Shown: one piece after another, positions 55,627-63,956 of the stretch
Position numbering within the stretch: the first letter of the stretch is position 1
How the letters are laid out: each line of letters opens with the position of its first letter
Assembly: GCF_029285175.1 (NCBI RefSeq)
Contig: NZ_JABEDH010000001.1
Span: 1,577,116-1,641,115 of the forward strand
DNA: 64,000 nt
Reading direction: 5' to 3'
From: Sulfitobacter sp. M05
Lineage (GTDB): Bacteria > Pseudomonadota > Alphaproteobacteria > Rhodobacterales > Rhodobacteraceae
Made by a program: the position numbers and the translations under genes
The notes under the pieces: model-generated
What the model saw: the letters and a program-made list of their open reading frames with translations, nothing else
Told to the model about the DNA's origin: nothing
Databases searched by the model: none

Positions 55627-56667
55627 ATGGCGCAAGTATCGCTTAAAAATATCCGTAAAGTTTACCCAAACGGCTATGAGGCCGTCGTGCCTACCAGTTT
55701 CAACATCGCCGATGGTGAATTTGTCGTGCTGGTTGGGCCATCGGGTTGTGGCAAGTCCACGCTGTTGCGCATGATCGCAGGGCTGGAGGACATCACTGTG
55801 GGGGAGTTGTCGATCGGGGATCGCAACGTTAACCACGTCGATCCAGCTGATCGTGATATCGCGATGGTGTTCCAGAATTATGCGCTCTACCCACATATGA
55901 CCGTGCGTAAGAACATCGGTTACGGGCTCAAGAACCGTAAAACTGCGGCGTCAGATATTGAAGCAAAGGTTCAAGACGCTGCCAAAATGTTGAACCTCAC
56001 TGAGTTTCTGGATCGCAAGCCGAGCCAGCTGTCAGGCGGCCAAAGACAGCGGGTTGCCATGGGGCGCGCCGTGGTACGTGACCCCGCGTTGTTCTTATTT
56101 GACGAACCGCTATCAAACTTGGATGCCAAGTTGCGTCACCAGATGCGGATCGAGATTAAAGCCCTGCAGCGTCGACTGGGTGTTACCTCGATCTATGTGA
56201 CGCACGATCAGGTCGAAGCGATGACCATGGCTGACCGGATCATCGTGCTAAATACTGGCCGCATTGAACAAATCGGCACCCCAACCGAGATATACCACCG
56301 CCCTGCATCCACTTTCGTTGCCAGCTTCATGGGGGCTCCGCCGATGAACCTGCTTAACGCAGAGAGTGCCGATGGCCGTGTGCATCTTGGGGGGGATATG
56401 AGCGTTGCTGCCAGCACCGCCGACGGCCCTGTCATCTGGGGCATTAGGCCCGAAGATATCGAGATCGACCCCACAGGGGACATCCCGTTCACGGTCGATA
56501 TTGTCGAAGAACTGGGCGCGCACCGCCTGCTACACGGTCAACTGAATGGACAAGATCTTACCATCCACGTCAGCAAAGATGTTGTCGTTTCCGCAGGTCC
56601 GATCCGAATTTCCATCAATCTAGACGCGGTGGTTCTGTTCAATCCCGAGACGGGTTTGGCGCTATGA
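55627..56667 (+). CDS. ugpC: sn-Glycerol-3-phosphate ABC transporter ATP-binding protein
   Basis: A 346-residue ATPase with Walker [10 protein letters not shown], signature [20 protein letters not shown], Walker [16 protein letters not shown] and H-loop THDQ. A C-terminal TOBE/MalK-type regulatory domain covers about 240-345. Its stop overlaps the next gene's start (ATGA). Confidence 0.94.
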   Translation: MAQVSLKNIRKVYPNGYEAVVPTSFNIADGEFVVLVGPSGCGKSTLLRMIAGLEDITVGELSIGDRNVNHVDPADRDIAMVFQNYALYPHMTVRKNIGYGLKNRKTAASDIEAKVQDAAKMLNLTEFLDRKPSQLSGGQRQRVAMGRAVVRDPALFLFDEPLSNLDAKLRHQMRIEIKALQRRLGVTSIYVTHDQVEAMTMADRIIVLNTGRIEQIGTPTEIYHRPASTFVASFMGAPPMNLLNAESADGRVHLGGDMSVAASTADGPVIWGIRPEDIEIDPTGDIPFTVDIVEELGAHRLLHGQLNGQDLTIHVSKDVVVSAGPIRISINLDAVVLFNPETGLAL

Positions 56668-57665
56668 TCACAACACAGCTGTCTGATCTGCCGCCGATCA
56701 CGCAGGCGGAGCGAGGCCGTATCTTGGCAGCGCCACGCACCGCTGACGCCCACCGCGCCTTGCTTGCAGAGATGCCCGCAATGAATGCCGTGCAACTGGG
56801 CGGTACGGCCTCGGCGACTACCTTGCCAGCTCGGTTCACGGTCGCGGCATGGAATGTGGAACGTTGTCTTTTTCCTGAAGACACGGCGTCCCACCTTATG
56901 CCCGTTGCCCCGGACATCGTGCTTTTGTCCGAAGTCGACCACGGGATGGCGCGCACCGGCCAGCGCCACACCACCAAGGAAATGGCCGCACAGCTTGGCA
57001 TGGCCTACGCTTTCGGGGTGGAGTTTCATGAACTCGATCTCGGCGGTGCTACTGAACGCGCGTATTGCCAAGATCATTTCAATGCTCTGGGATGGCACGG
57101 CAATGCGATTCTGTCGCGCGTTCCGTTTGAGTGCACGGCACTCATCCGGCTTGACGACCACGGGCATTGGTTTGCCGATGCAAGTGCGACCGCGGATCCA
57201 AAGCAACCTCGACTTGGCGGGCGCATGGCGATCGCTGCGGTTGTTACGACCGAATGCGGACCTCTGTGCGTTGTCTCTACACATCTTGAAAGCAATGCAG
57301 ACGCCGCCCATCGACACATCCAAATGCAGCGATTGCTTGATGCGGTTGAGGTCTTTGCACCTGACATGCCCGTCCTGTTGGGGGGCGATCTGAATACTGG
57401 AAACCACTTGCCCCCGCACTTCGACTGGCGCAATGAGACCTTATTTTCACTCGCACAGGACCACGGTTTCACATGGGAGTTTACCGCGCCGGGGAACACA
57501 ACCCGCCCCAGCCTCATCACACCGCATCCAGATCGTGTGATGAAACTTGATTGGCTCGTCGGTCGTGGTTTGAAAAATCTGGACAACGGCATCGCTCCGT
57601 CGACAATGGCGAACGGCAAGCCGCTATCGGATCACGATTTTGTCTGGTGCAAAGCCGAAATTTGA
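56664..57665 (+). CDS. Endonuclease/exonuclease/phosphatase family protein
   Basis: A 333-residue EEP-fold enzyme. Motifs seen are [12 protein letters not shown] (metal-binding Asn/Glu), [36 protein letters not shown] and a final SDHDFVWC, which together give the EEP active site. No signal peptide is visible, so it is probably cytoplasmic. It is translationally coupled to ugpC, suggesting that it cleaves an imported phosphodiester such as glycerophosphodiesters (inference). A classical GlpQ-type phosphodiesterase (UgpQ) is absent, and this gene may fill that place. Confidence 0.85.
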   Translation: MITTQLSDLPPITQAERGRILAAPRTADAHRALLAEMPAMNAVQLGGTASATTLPARFTVAAWNVERCLFPEDTASHLMPVAPDIVLLSEVDHGMARTGQRHTTKEMAAQLGMAYAFGVEFHELDLGGATERAYCQDHFNALGWHGNAILSRVPFECTALIRLDDHGHWFADASATADPKQPRLGGRMAIAAVVTTECGPLCVVSTHLESNADAAHRHIQMQRLLDAVEVFAPDMPVLLGGDLNTGNHLPPHFDWRNETLFSLAQDHGFTWEFTAPGNTTRPSLITPHPDRVMKLDWLVGRGLKNLDNGIAPSTMANGKPLSDHDFVWCKAEI

Positions 57666-58106
57666 AAGTAGCGGCGATGGTCGTGTCATCGGGATTCAGC
57701 ATATTTTGGTCTTCACGATTGTTTAATGACCGCTTTTGGTCAGCTGCTCCGCAACGTCCTATTTATGAGGCAACGGCAACTTTGACCCGTGAGGCCTGAG
57801 GTTACTTTGCCGTCTACCCGGAAGTGGTCAAACGTACCGAGCGCAGCATCGGCTAGTTTGGGCTCCTTGCGGCCTAATGCACTTGCAGAGATTGCAGGCC
57901 CTAGTTCCTTCGGACATCAGTTATTCAGTCTGATGCTATGCTCTCGGCATCATCGCTGTGCTGATGTCTGGGTATGGGTACCCGCACCTAGGTGACGACA
58001 AATCTCAATAGGTCAAAAAGAGAACGCCGCCCGATGATATCGGACAGCGCGATTTCGTGTAAGAAAATGCGGCCTCGAATAGAACAAGAGCGCCTTGTCA
58101 ATTCGG
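57666..58106. other. Intergenic stretch between the ugp operon and the sugar ABC remnant
   Basis: About 441 bases separating two convergent units. Short open frames here have no recognisable product or ribosome site. Several stop-riddled stretches look like decayed coding DNA, but nothing can be named. Confidence 0.4.
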
Positions 58107-59114
58107 TCAGCCGAACATGCGGACCCGGAAGGCGTCGATTGCCACGGCCACGAAGATCATAAAGCCTCCGATCATACCGACATAAAATGACGGAACCGAG
58201 ATGATTGCCAGGCCGACTTGGATCACGGTCAGCAATAGGACACCTCCTAAAACGCCGACAACGTTTCCGCGCCCGCCGAAAACAGAAACCCCACCGGTAA
58301 TCGGGGCCGCAATGGCATAGAGAAGGAAGCTTTCACCTTGATTCGACGTGATCGCCATTTGCCAAGAGGCTAACAGCATGCCCGCAATGCCCGCCAAAAA
58401 ACCCGAAAGAGCATATGTCTTGATCTTGATGGCATCGACGCGGATACCGGCTGAGTTCGATGCCGTCGGATTGCCACCAACAGCATAGACAGAACGCCCA
58501 AAAACGGTACGAGTGAGCAGCACGCCCAGGCCAATGATTGAGGCGATAAACACCAGCGGCATAATCGGCCAACCTCCTGCAACAGTCGCCTGTCCGATCC
58601 ACGTGTACCCATCACCAAGCTCGGTAAGGGTTTTGCCGCGTGTCATCGCCAAAAGCGCGCCTTGAAGAATGATCATCATCGACAAAGTCTGAATGAGGGA
58701 GACCATTTTCAATCGCGTGATACACAAGCCATTAAAGAAGCCAATGCCCGTCGCGACAGTAACCCCGATAAGCCCTCCAATCCACCAAGGCAGTCCCAGT
58801 TGCGCCATCGCTATCGCCCCAACAGCCGACGAAAAGCCCATATTCGCGGGGATCGACAGGTCAATTTCAGCAACGAGCAACGGCAAACACATCGCAAGTC
58901 CCAACATCCCCAAGACCGTGGCCTGAACCATGATGTTTTGCATGTTGAAGATGGTGAAAAAGAACTCGTTGAATAGGCCAAAGAGCACCACAAGCGCTAC
59001 TAGCCAGATCCAAACGACATTTTGCAATGTCCACTTGAGCAGCTTGTTGTCTTGCGTCCCCTTACGGGCCGGCGTGGATTGCACTGGGATGACCCCGATT
59101 GTTGCGTCTGTCAT
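58107..59114 (-). CDS. Sugar ABC transporter permease (RbsC/BPD_transp_2 type)
   Basis: About 335 residues from the ATG at 59114, preceded by GGGGAGGAAG. It has eight to ten hydrophobic segments with the RbsC-like patterns LLVAEIDLSIPANMGFSSAVGAIAMA and GRSVYAVGGNPTASNSAGIRVDAIKIKTYALSGFLAGIAG. It would import a carbohydrate or similar. Its partner ATPase gene directly upstream is broken and no binding protein gene is present, so the transporter is probably non-functional here unless complemented elsewhere. Confidence 0.88.
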   Translation of the reverse strand: MTDATIGVIPVQSTPARKGTQDNKLLKWTLQNVVWIWLVALVVLFGLFNEFFFTIFNMQNIMVQATVLGMLGLAMCLPLLVAEIDLSIPANMGFSSAVGAIAMAQLGLPWWIGGLIGVTVATGIGFFNGLCITRLKMVSLIQTLSMMIILQGALLAMTRGKTLTELGDGYTWIGQATVAGGWPIMPLVFIASIIGLGVLLTRTVFGRSVYAVGGNPTASNSAGIRVDAIKIKTYALSGFLAGIAGMLLASWQMAITSNQGESFLLYAIAAPITGGVSVFGGRGNVVGVLGGVLLLTVIQVGLAIISVPSFYVGMIGGFMIFVAVAIDAFRVRMFG

Positions 59115-59134
59115 GTCTTCCTCCCCTTGCATTG

Positions 59135-59744
59135 TTATCCGGTGCCCATGATCTGACGCAGCCGGTCCGTCTGAATATCATCGCCTTGTAGAACCGTTGA
59201 AATGCGGCCTCCCGAGAACACGCAGACGCGATCTGCGGCATGGACAAGTTCATCCGTATCCGTGGAGACGATGATCACGCAGACACCTTTTTTTAGTCAG
59301 TTCATCAATGATCCGTAGTACGTCCTGCTTGACCCCGACATCGATCCCGCGCGTGGGTTCATCAAGGATCAGCAAACGTGGGTTTGTCGCCATGACGCGT
59401 CCAAGACACACCTTTTGCTGGTTGCCACCGCTTAGGGTGTCGACCAATGCCTCGGGCCCGGCAGCCTTTATCGCCATGGAGGCGAAGTAGCCGTCAGACA
59501 GTTCTTTTTCGGCGTTGCGATTGATAAACCCATTGCGGGATACTGCTGTCAGCGACGACAGGGAAATATTCTGCCCAATCGACATTTGGGCCACGGCGCC
59601 ATCCTTGCGTCGATCATCAGACAGGTATCCGATACCGAGGTCAAACGCGGCTTTGGGGCTGGCGGGCATCGCGCCAATATCGCCCGACATGGTAATCGTT
59701 CCCGTCGACGGGATCCTTACGATGGCAAAGCTCTGAGATGTCAT
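59135..59744 (-). pseudogene. Sugar ABC transporter ATPase remnant, 5'-truncated and frameshifted
   Basis: Only the second ATPase half of an RbsA/MglA-like protein remains ([59 protein letters not shown]). The first ATPase domain and the second Walker A are missing, and the homology begins abruptly near 59734. Near 59290 a run of seven A shifts the frame. Removing one A restores [29 protein letters not shown] and a stop at 59135-59137, 20 bases before the permease ATG. Confidence 0.88.
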
Positions 59745-60296
59745 TTGCCAAAGAGTACCAAATTGTTTGTCTGTGGAGTTTGTGATGGCCCATACTGACC
59801 GGCTTCACCTGTCACTTGAGGCAAAGGCTCACAACATAACAAAATACAAATTTGTCGCGCCTGAACCCTACCAAATTCGTTTCCTTGGCAATCTGACAAC
59901 AGTCGCTCTCCCCATCAGGTGGCAACATAACAAATGCAACTCACACGCAGAAACGTTTGATATTACAGTCATTTGGATCGTTCGGCATGAAGCAAGCAAA
60001 GGTCCTCACAGAAAAGGAATTCAAACGCGCACTAGCGATCTGCGAGACCATGCAGAACGGCAAGCGCATCCCTCATCTCTGAGCCCGTCTCAAAGGCGTT
60101 CAGATATCAGTTGAATTGTGAGTGACGCCATTGGGGACCTTTGAACTGTGGGGTCCCGTGCAGCTATGGCGATATGGTTCAAAGAGCGACTTAAGAGTGA
60201 TTTCGAACAAAGACGCAGAGCGTTCGTTTGGTTAACAGAAAATTAGCTGCTCCGAACGAGTCTGGGCGATAATGTCTGGAAAAGGGTGGCACCACG
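59745..60296. other. Junction region with integrase stub, no intact gene
   Basis: About 550 bases between the truncated ATPase and the MuF-domain gene. Apart from a 31-codon integrase N-terminal fragment (59987-60082) I recognise nothing. Base composition is more AT-rich than the first half of the window, consistent with a recombination junction. Confidence 0.5.
59987..60082 (+). pseudogene. Tyrosine-recombinase (integrase) N-terminal fragment
   Basis: The 31-codon frame reads MKQAKVLTEKEFKRALAIC followed by ETMQNGKRIPHL and a stop. The opening resembles the first residues of small tyrosine-type integrases common on alphaproteobacterial islands (M-x-Q-A-K-V-L-T-x-K-E). The rest of the protein is missing. 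Confidence 0.45.
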
Positions 60297-61160
60297 ATGT
60301 TCGTCGATCAGAACTTATACAAAAAGGCGTTTGAGGCATACGTTCGCAAAGGAACGCCCATTGAACTGTCTATCAAGCAAGCACGACCAACCACCCACTA
60401 TGTTTGGCGCACCCGCAATGATGGCAAAGTTCGTTCATCGCATGCTGATCGAGAAGGACAAGTTTTTTCATGGGATGATCCTCCCACTGGTGGTCATCCG
60501 GGGAAAGATTATAACTGTCGATGCACTGCTGAACCCTATTCCGCTGAAATATCCGAGTTTTTGCGCCTCTCAATCAATGGACTGGGCACCAAGTCCGGTT
60601 GGTCCAGCACTGACTTCGTAAATCACTACTTTAGCGGTGGTGGGCGAGGCGTTACGCTTAACCAAATCGGACATAGCCAAAAGATCATATCGGCCTTTTT
60701 TGATCGGCGTGGCGAGGCTCTTAAAGGTCAAATAGCAAGCGCAGCAAGAAGTACTCGAGGCGGTTCCATATCCTATGGCTTTGAAAACACGTATGATATG
60801 ACAGGAGTTGTCTTCAGCATCAGCGACACAACAATCGGCGGATCATTTTCTGGGCAAAGCATCGAACAAAACGGCATCATTGAGCTTTCGGGGAGCTTGG
60901 ATCTGTACCTTGATGACGAATTCGCAGACCCATTGGACGTTGGGGTGGAAGTGGATGATTACCGCCCTGGCAGTATTCTGTATGACAATATTCACAGGCC
61001 TTTGAGCGATTACCTAAGAGGCCGCGCTGGATCGCCAACTGGCGGTCAGCAACGATTGGGCGTTCGTGACGGGAAGCCATATGCCATCACCGGAACATGG
61101 TTCGGCTCCGTTGAAGGTCGAATCTATACAGATCCGTCTCGCAGTCAGTACACAAGATGA
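60297..61160 (+). CDS. MuF-domain protein with C-terminal toxin-like domain (candidate)
   Basis: A 287-residue protein. Residues about 35-85 are a clear phage Mu gpF-like module: YVWRTRNDGKVRSSHADREG, then GQVFSWDDPPTGGHPGKDYNCRC. It is found on phage head proteins and on MuF polymorphic toxins. The remaining roughly 200 residues are unfamiliar. They include GSLDLYLDDEFADPLDVG and a tail GKPYAITGTWFGSVEGRIYTDP, rich in beta-strand patterns. There is no signal peptide and no phage structural gene nearby. The stop overlaps the start of a membrane-anchored small protein (ATGA), the usual effector/immunity arrangement. Toxicity is inferred. The composition is AT-richer than the core genes. Confidence 0.6.
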   Translation: MFVDQNLYKKAFEAYVRKGTPIELSIKQARPTTHYVWRTRNDGKVRSSHADREGQVFSWDDPPTGGHPGKDYNCRCTAEPYSAEISEFLRLSINGLGTKSGWSSTDFVNHYFSGGGRGVTLNQIGHSQKIISAFFDRRGEALKGQIASAARSTRGGSISYGFENTYDMTGVVFSISDTTIGGSFSGQSIEQNGIIELSGSLDLYLDDEFADPLDVGVEVDDYRPGSILYDNIHRPLSDYLRGRAGSPTGGQQRLGVRDGKPYAITGTWFGSVEGRIYTDPSRSQYTR

Positions 61161-61672
61161 TCGCACCCTTCCGCGCAATTGTCGTCACATTATGTAGCTT
61201 TGCGATCCTGAGTGGATTGGGTCTGGCAGCTCTGGTGTTGGGGTACTCTGTTAAGTTTGGTAAGTGTGTCAAACTGCCGAATGGAAGCGAACTCAGCTAC
61301 GAGGCATTTGTCGACTTGGGCAACAGCTTTCTGAGACCGGATGTTGTGCTGCGTGATCCAGAGGGTGCCATCATTGGCAAGGAAATTTGGCCAATACACA
61401 TCACAAGCACTGCGACCCACGGAACCGCTTGGCCGGAACGGGATAACTCAAAGCCAGATTTTTCCTTTGTTTGGACCGCTAACACTGGCTTAGTAAAGCA
61501 AGTGGACAACCCGTCTTTGTATGCTGAATTGCTAGCCACCGCCAATTCGGCGTCAGACTACATCGGAGCACCGTTCGAATTGCACGTGAATACTCTTTGG
61601 ATGTTCAAACGGCTTTCAGAAGACGAGCGGTACATAGGACGATCATGTGTAACACAGCTTTTCACATTTTAG
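61157..61672 (+). CDS. Membrane-anchored protein, candidate immunity partner
   Basis: A 171-residue protein with one N-terminal transmembrane helix (IVVTLCSFAILSGLGLAALVLGY, about 8-30) and a soluble domain most likely in the periplasm (ELSYEAFVDLGNSFLRPDVVLRDPEG, FSFVWTANTGLVKQVDN, GAPFELHVNTLWMFKRL). No known family is recognised. It overlaps the MuF-domain gene by four bases, as immunity genes usually do. A periplasm-facing immunity protein would fit a toxin that attacks the envelope from the periplasmic side. Confidence 0.6.
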   Translation: MIAPFRAIVVTLCSFAILSGLGLAALVLGYSVKFGKCVKLPNGSELSYEAFVDLGNSFLRPDVVLRDPEGAIIGKEIWPIHITSTATHGTAWPERDNSKPDFSFVWTANTGLVKQVDNPSLYAELLATANSASDYIGAPFELHVNTLWMFKRLSEDERYIGRSCVTQLFTF

Positions 61673-61833
61673 ACTTCAAAATCAAAACTCTAACGCCACA
61701 ATATCACTCAAAGAGCACCATACGCACGGCAAGAAGCGTTGCTACCGTGCTGTGCTAGGGTATTTTGGCGTTTTTAGTGATTTATGCCGCAAAGCAGAAT
61801 TCCAGCAAGTTATTGCTTTTACTTAAAGTAAAA

Positions 61834-61879
61834 TGGTGCCCGGGGGCGGAGTCGAACCACCGACACGAGGATTTTCAAT
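61834..61879 (-). repeat. 3' fragment of tRNA-Phe, putative island attachment site
   Basis: The minus strand reads the 3' 46 nucleotides of an alphaproteobacterial tRNA-Phe: anticodon-loop sequence ATTGAAAAT, variable and T-arm GGTGGTTCGACTCC, acceptor and CCA end. The 5' half is absent and replaced by unrelated DNA after 61879. Such fragments are left when an integrative element inserts into a tRNA 3' end. The orientation predicts that the island extends to the right, towards an intact tRNA-Phe outside the window. Confidence 0.8.
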
Positions 61880-62043
61880 GCGCGTAACGACGGGTTAAGT
61901 TATTGATATTGCTGAACCGAAATCAAACTGTGCTAGCTTTGTGTTAAGTTTGGCATGAACACGCGGACTGATGTTTTGGGACCATAAAGCAGCGGACCAA
62001 GTATACTTCGACAAATGATACGAGAAATCAGCACCATCTTGAC

Positions 62044-62055
62044 ATGTACGTACAT
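62044..62055. promoter_or_regulatory. Perfect 12-bp palindrome, putative toxin-antitoxin operator
   Basis: ATGTACGTACAT is its own reverse complement. A related half (CGTACATTACAT) follows directly, 24-36 bases before the DUF1778 antitoxin start. Antitoxins of this type are DNA-binding autorepressors, so this is a likely operator. Confidence 0.6.
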
Positions 62056-62090
62056 CGTACATTACATGGGTATTGAGCTAGGAGTGTCTA

Positions 62091-62399
62091 ATGATCCCCG
62101 CAAGCGACCCAACATCGGCACTTAACGAGCCTAAGTCTCAGCGCAAAGACCTTCGGTTTAAGCCGTCGGTGATTGATGCAATCGAACGTGCATCGAATGC
62201 TGTTGGCATGGACAGCAGCACATTCATCACAACAGCTGCGTATCGTGCCGCGCAGGAGGTTGAAGCTGCGCAGCACAAAACAGTTGTTTCGTCAGAGGCC
62301 TTTGACGCGTTTGCCGCTGCTGTTGATCGTCCAGCGCAAGCCAATCCCGCTTTGTCTGTTCTGTTCGAAAAGCGAAGCGCATTGCTAGGCGATGACTAA
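62091..62399 (+). CDS. DUF1778 antitoxin (TacA type)
   Basis: A 102-residue protein with an N-terminal ribbon-helix-helix (RKDLRFKPSVIDAIERASNAVGMDSSTFITTAAYRAAQEV, about 18-57) and a C-terminal toxin-binding tail (SEAFDAFAAAVDRPAQANPALSVLFEKR). It neutralises the GNAT toxin encoded next and probably represses the operon through the palindrome upstream. A GGAG site precedes the ATG. It overlaps the toxin gene by eight bases. Confidence 0.92.
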   Translation: MIPASDPTSALNEPKSQRKDLRFKPSVIDAIERASNAVGMDSSTFITTAAYRAAQEVEAAQHKTVVSSEAFDAFAAAVDRPAQANPALSVLFEKRSALLGDD

Positions 62400-62934
62400 A
62401 CCGAAGTTCAGGGTTCAGAAATTCGACAAAGCCTCGCATGATCACGAGGCTTTTTCTTGTGGCATTCCAGCCATGGATAGGTGGTTCAACGAAAGCATCT
62501 CTGATCAGATCAAAGCCAACCGAACTCGCGTTTGGTGCGCGGTTGACCAAACCGGCAACGTTGTCGGTTTCTATGCGTTGTCCGCCCATGCCGTCGAACC
62601 TTCCAGTTCTCCTGCTCTTGCAACTCGAAGAGATCGGCATCCGATCCCTGCCGTGTACCTTTCTGCCTTGGCAACTGATCTATCGGCTCAAGGGCAAGGA
62701 CTAGGCAGTGCACTCATGGCGGATGCAATGGCCAAAGCCCTAGAGATTTCAGAGATTATAGGCGCTGCGGCTTTGGTTTTGGATGTGCTCCAAGACAACG
62801 CCTATGCCAAACGACTGAAATTCTACACAGACCTTGGGTTCACACGAATCGATCCTGACGTAAATCCGAATAGAGTACTCCTATCAATCAAGGAAATTTC
62901 ACAGTCTTCCGCGATGCGGCAGAAACTCAAGTAA
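62392..62934 (+). CDS. GNAT-family acetyltransferase toxin (TacT type)
   Basis: A 180-residue GNAT enzyme with FSCGIPAMDRWFNE near 22-35, typical of TacT/AtaT toxins. The acetyl-CoA pyrophosphate loop is SAQGQGLGSALMADAM near 98-113, and a Tyr-containing C-terminus (AKRLKFYTDLGFTRI) is present. The family acetylates the amino group of aminoacyl-tRNAs and stops translation. The overlapping DUF1778 gene upstream completes a type II toxin-antitoxin module, common on genomic islands. Confidence 0.92.
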   Translation: MTKPKFRVQKFDKASHDHEAFSCGIPAMDRWFNESISDQIKANRTRVWCAVDQTGNVVGFYALSAHAVEPSSSPALATRRDRHPIPAVYLSALATDLSAQGQGLGSALMADAMAKALEISEIIGAAALVLDVLQDNAYAKRLKFYTDLGFTRIDPDVNPNRVLLSIKEISQSSAMRQKLK

Positions 62935-63007
62935 CTGAAATCAAGTCACTTATTGACGGATGGATAGAGATGTATAGCTTGCAGACAGCCTTGGACGGAT
63001 CACATAG

Positions 63008-63175
63008 ATGACGAACGATGAAGTTGATGAGCAGCTTGCTGAAAACCTCAAAGCCCGCCTCAAAACCCTTCGTTCAAAGTTCATCGAGATGGATAGTGGT
63101 GATACTCTCTTCGAAGATATTCGGCTCATGCTGAGAAAGCTCGACGAAGACCCGTTTAGCGAGAAACTTGATTAA
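63008..63175 (+). CDS. Small acidic hypothetical protein
   Basis: A 55-codon frame: MTNDEVDEQLAENLKARLK, then TLRSKFIEMDSGDTLFEDI, then RLMLRKLDEDPFSEKLD and a stop. It is strongly helical, acidic and lacks Cys. A weak GGA site lies before the ATG. It follows the toxin-antitoxin pair on the same strand. I do not recognise a family. It could be an antitoxin-like or plasmid-type helical protein, or simply an open frame. Confidence 0.45.
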   Translation: MTNDEVDEQLAENLKARLKTLRSKFIEMDSGDTLFEDIRLMLRKLDEDPFSEKLD

Positions 63176-63312
63176 ATCATGTTTACATAGGCCTGTAGAA
63201 AGGTGCCGAGCCACCCAATTCCAAGACCTCGAGCTGCAAACATCAGGTTCATATTCCAGAGCGGAGTTTCATAAGTTGGTTTGGAGCCAGCCCATGACAG
63301 AGTTGGCACCGA

Positions 63313-63528
63313 TCATCGGTGTATCTCCGTCACCTGCTCTCGTTCGCCGTCTTCCCCGCGCACCCATTTGCGGATTTCCTCGAGGAATTCTTCATCCCGC
63401 AGCTCAGCTTCAGCAGCTTGGATTTGCAGCTCGAGCTTACGCAGGAGGTTCAGTCGCTTCTTCGCAACCGGCGAAACGGGCGTTTTCTGAGAGCTCACAG
63501 TGAGCGAAAGTTGGGAAAGATGTTGCAT
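63313..63528 (-). CDS. Small helical hypothetical protein (DUF6641-like)
   Basis: 71 residues with a GAAGG ribosome site eight bases before the ATG. The middle (KKRLNLLRKLELQIQAAEAELRDEEFLEEIRKWVR) is one long charged helix. It vaguely resembles short DUF6641 proteins of integrative elements but lacks their expected C-terminal tail, so it may be truncated. It faces leftward, together with the next gene upstream. Confidence 0.4.
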   Translation of the reverse strand: MQHLSQLSLTVSSQKTPVSPVAKKRLNLLRKLELQIQAAEAELRDEEFLEEIRKWVRGEDGEREQVTEIHR

Positions 63529-63596
63529 GGCATGGGCCTTCTTATGTGGAACATGCCGGGATCAGTTAATGCCACCTGGATCGAAGAGCGACTGGT

Positions 63597-63956
63597 TTAT
63601 GCGTCTTCCAGCACCTGCAAGTCATCCATCACCTCTACAAAAGTCATCTCCACGTTGATCCGTGCCACCAATTGTTCCAACTGATCATACGCTTGGTTTA
63701 GATTGGCGGCATAAGGTTGCCGGAAATGCGGGTTTCCGACGAATGTGGCCATGATGGTTTTGGTCACACTCATTAGTGTTTCCAACACGCGCCGACTTGG
63801 TTGGCGGTTTCGCGTGATCATGCAGGAATAGTATGACGGTGCCATCCCCAGTATTCTGCGTGAAAATGCCTGTTGGGAGCGTGTCAGGTTGTTTTGTCGA
63901 TATAGTTGGAACGCATCTCGCAGGATGTTGTCGCCTGCGTATTCATTGTATCTCAT
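63597..63956 (-). CDS. Small HTH-like hypothetical protein (possibly DUF6626)
   Basis: 119 residues starting after AAGGAAATAATCC, a good ribosome site. The segment RQNNLTRSQQAFSRRILGMAPSYYSCMITRNRQPSRRVLETL, about 20-61, looks like a small helix-turn-helix of the type found in DUF6626-like proteins on mobile elements. The C-terminal half is helical. Its role is unknown; plausibly a DNA-binding accessory protein of the island. Confidence 0.55.
   Translation of the reverse strand: MRYNEYAGDNILRDAFQLYRQNNLTRSQQAFSRRILGMAPSYYSCMITRNRQPSRRVLETLMSVTKTIMATFVGNPHFRQPYAANLNQAYDQLEQLVARINVEMTFVEVMDDLQVLEDA

Noticed and set aside
59767..60114. A 115-codon frame in the region before the MuF-domain gene
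   Set aside because: The translation shows no family features and runs out of frame over the integrase-like fragment. It is probably chance in AT-rich DNA.
61834..61879. Complete tRNA gene
   Set aside because: The D-arm and the 5' acceptor strand are missing. Only the 3' half of tRNA-Phe is present, so it is a fragment.
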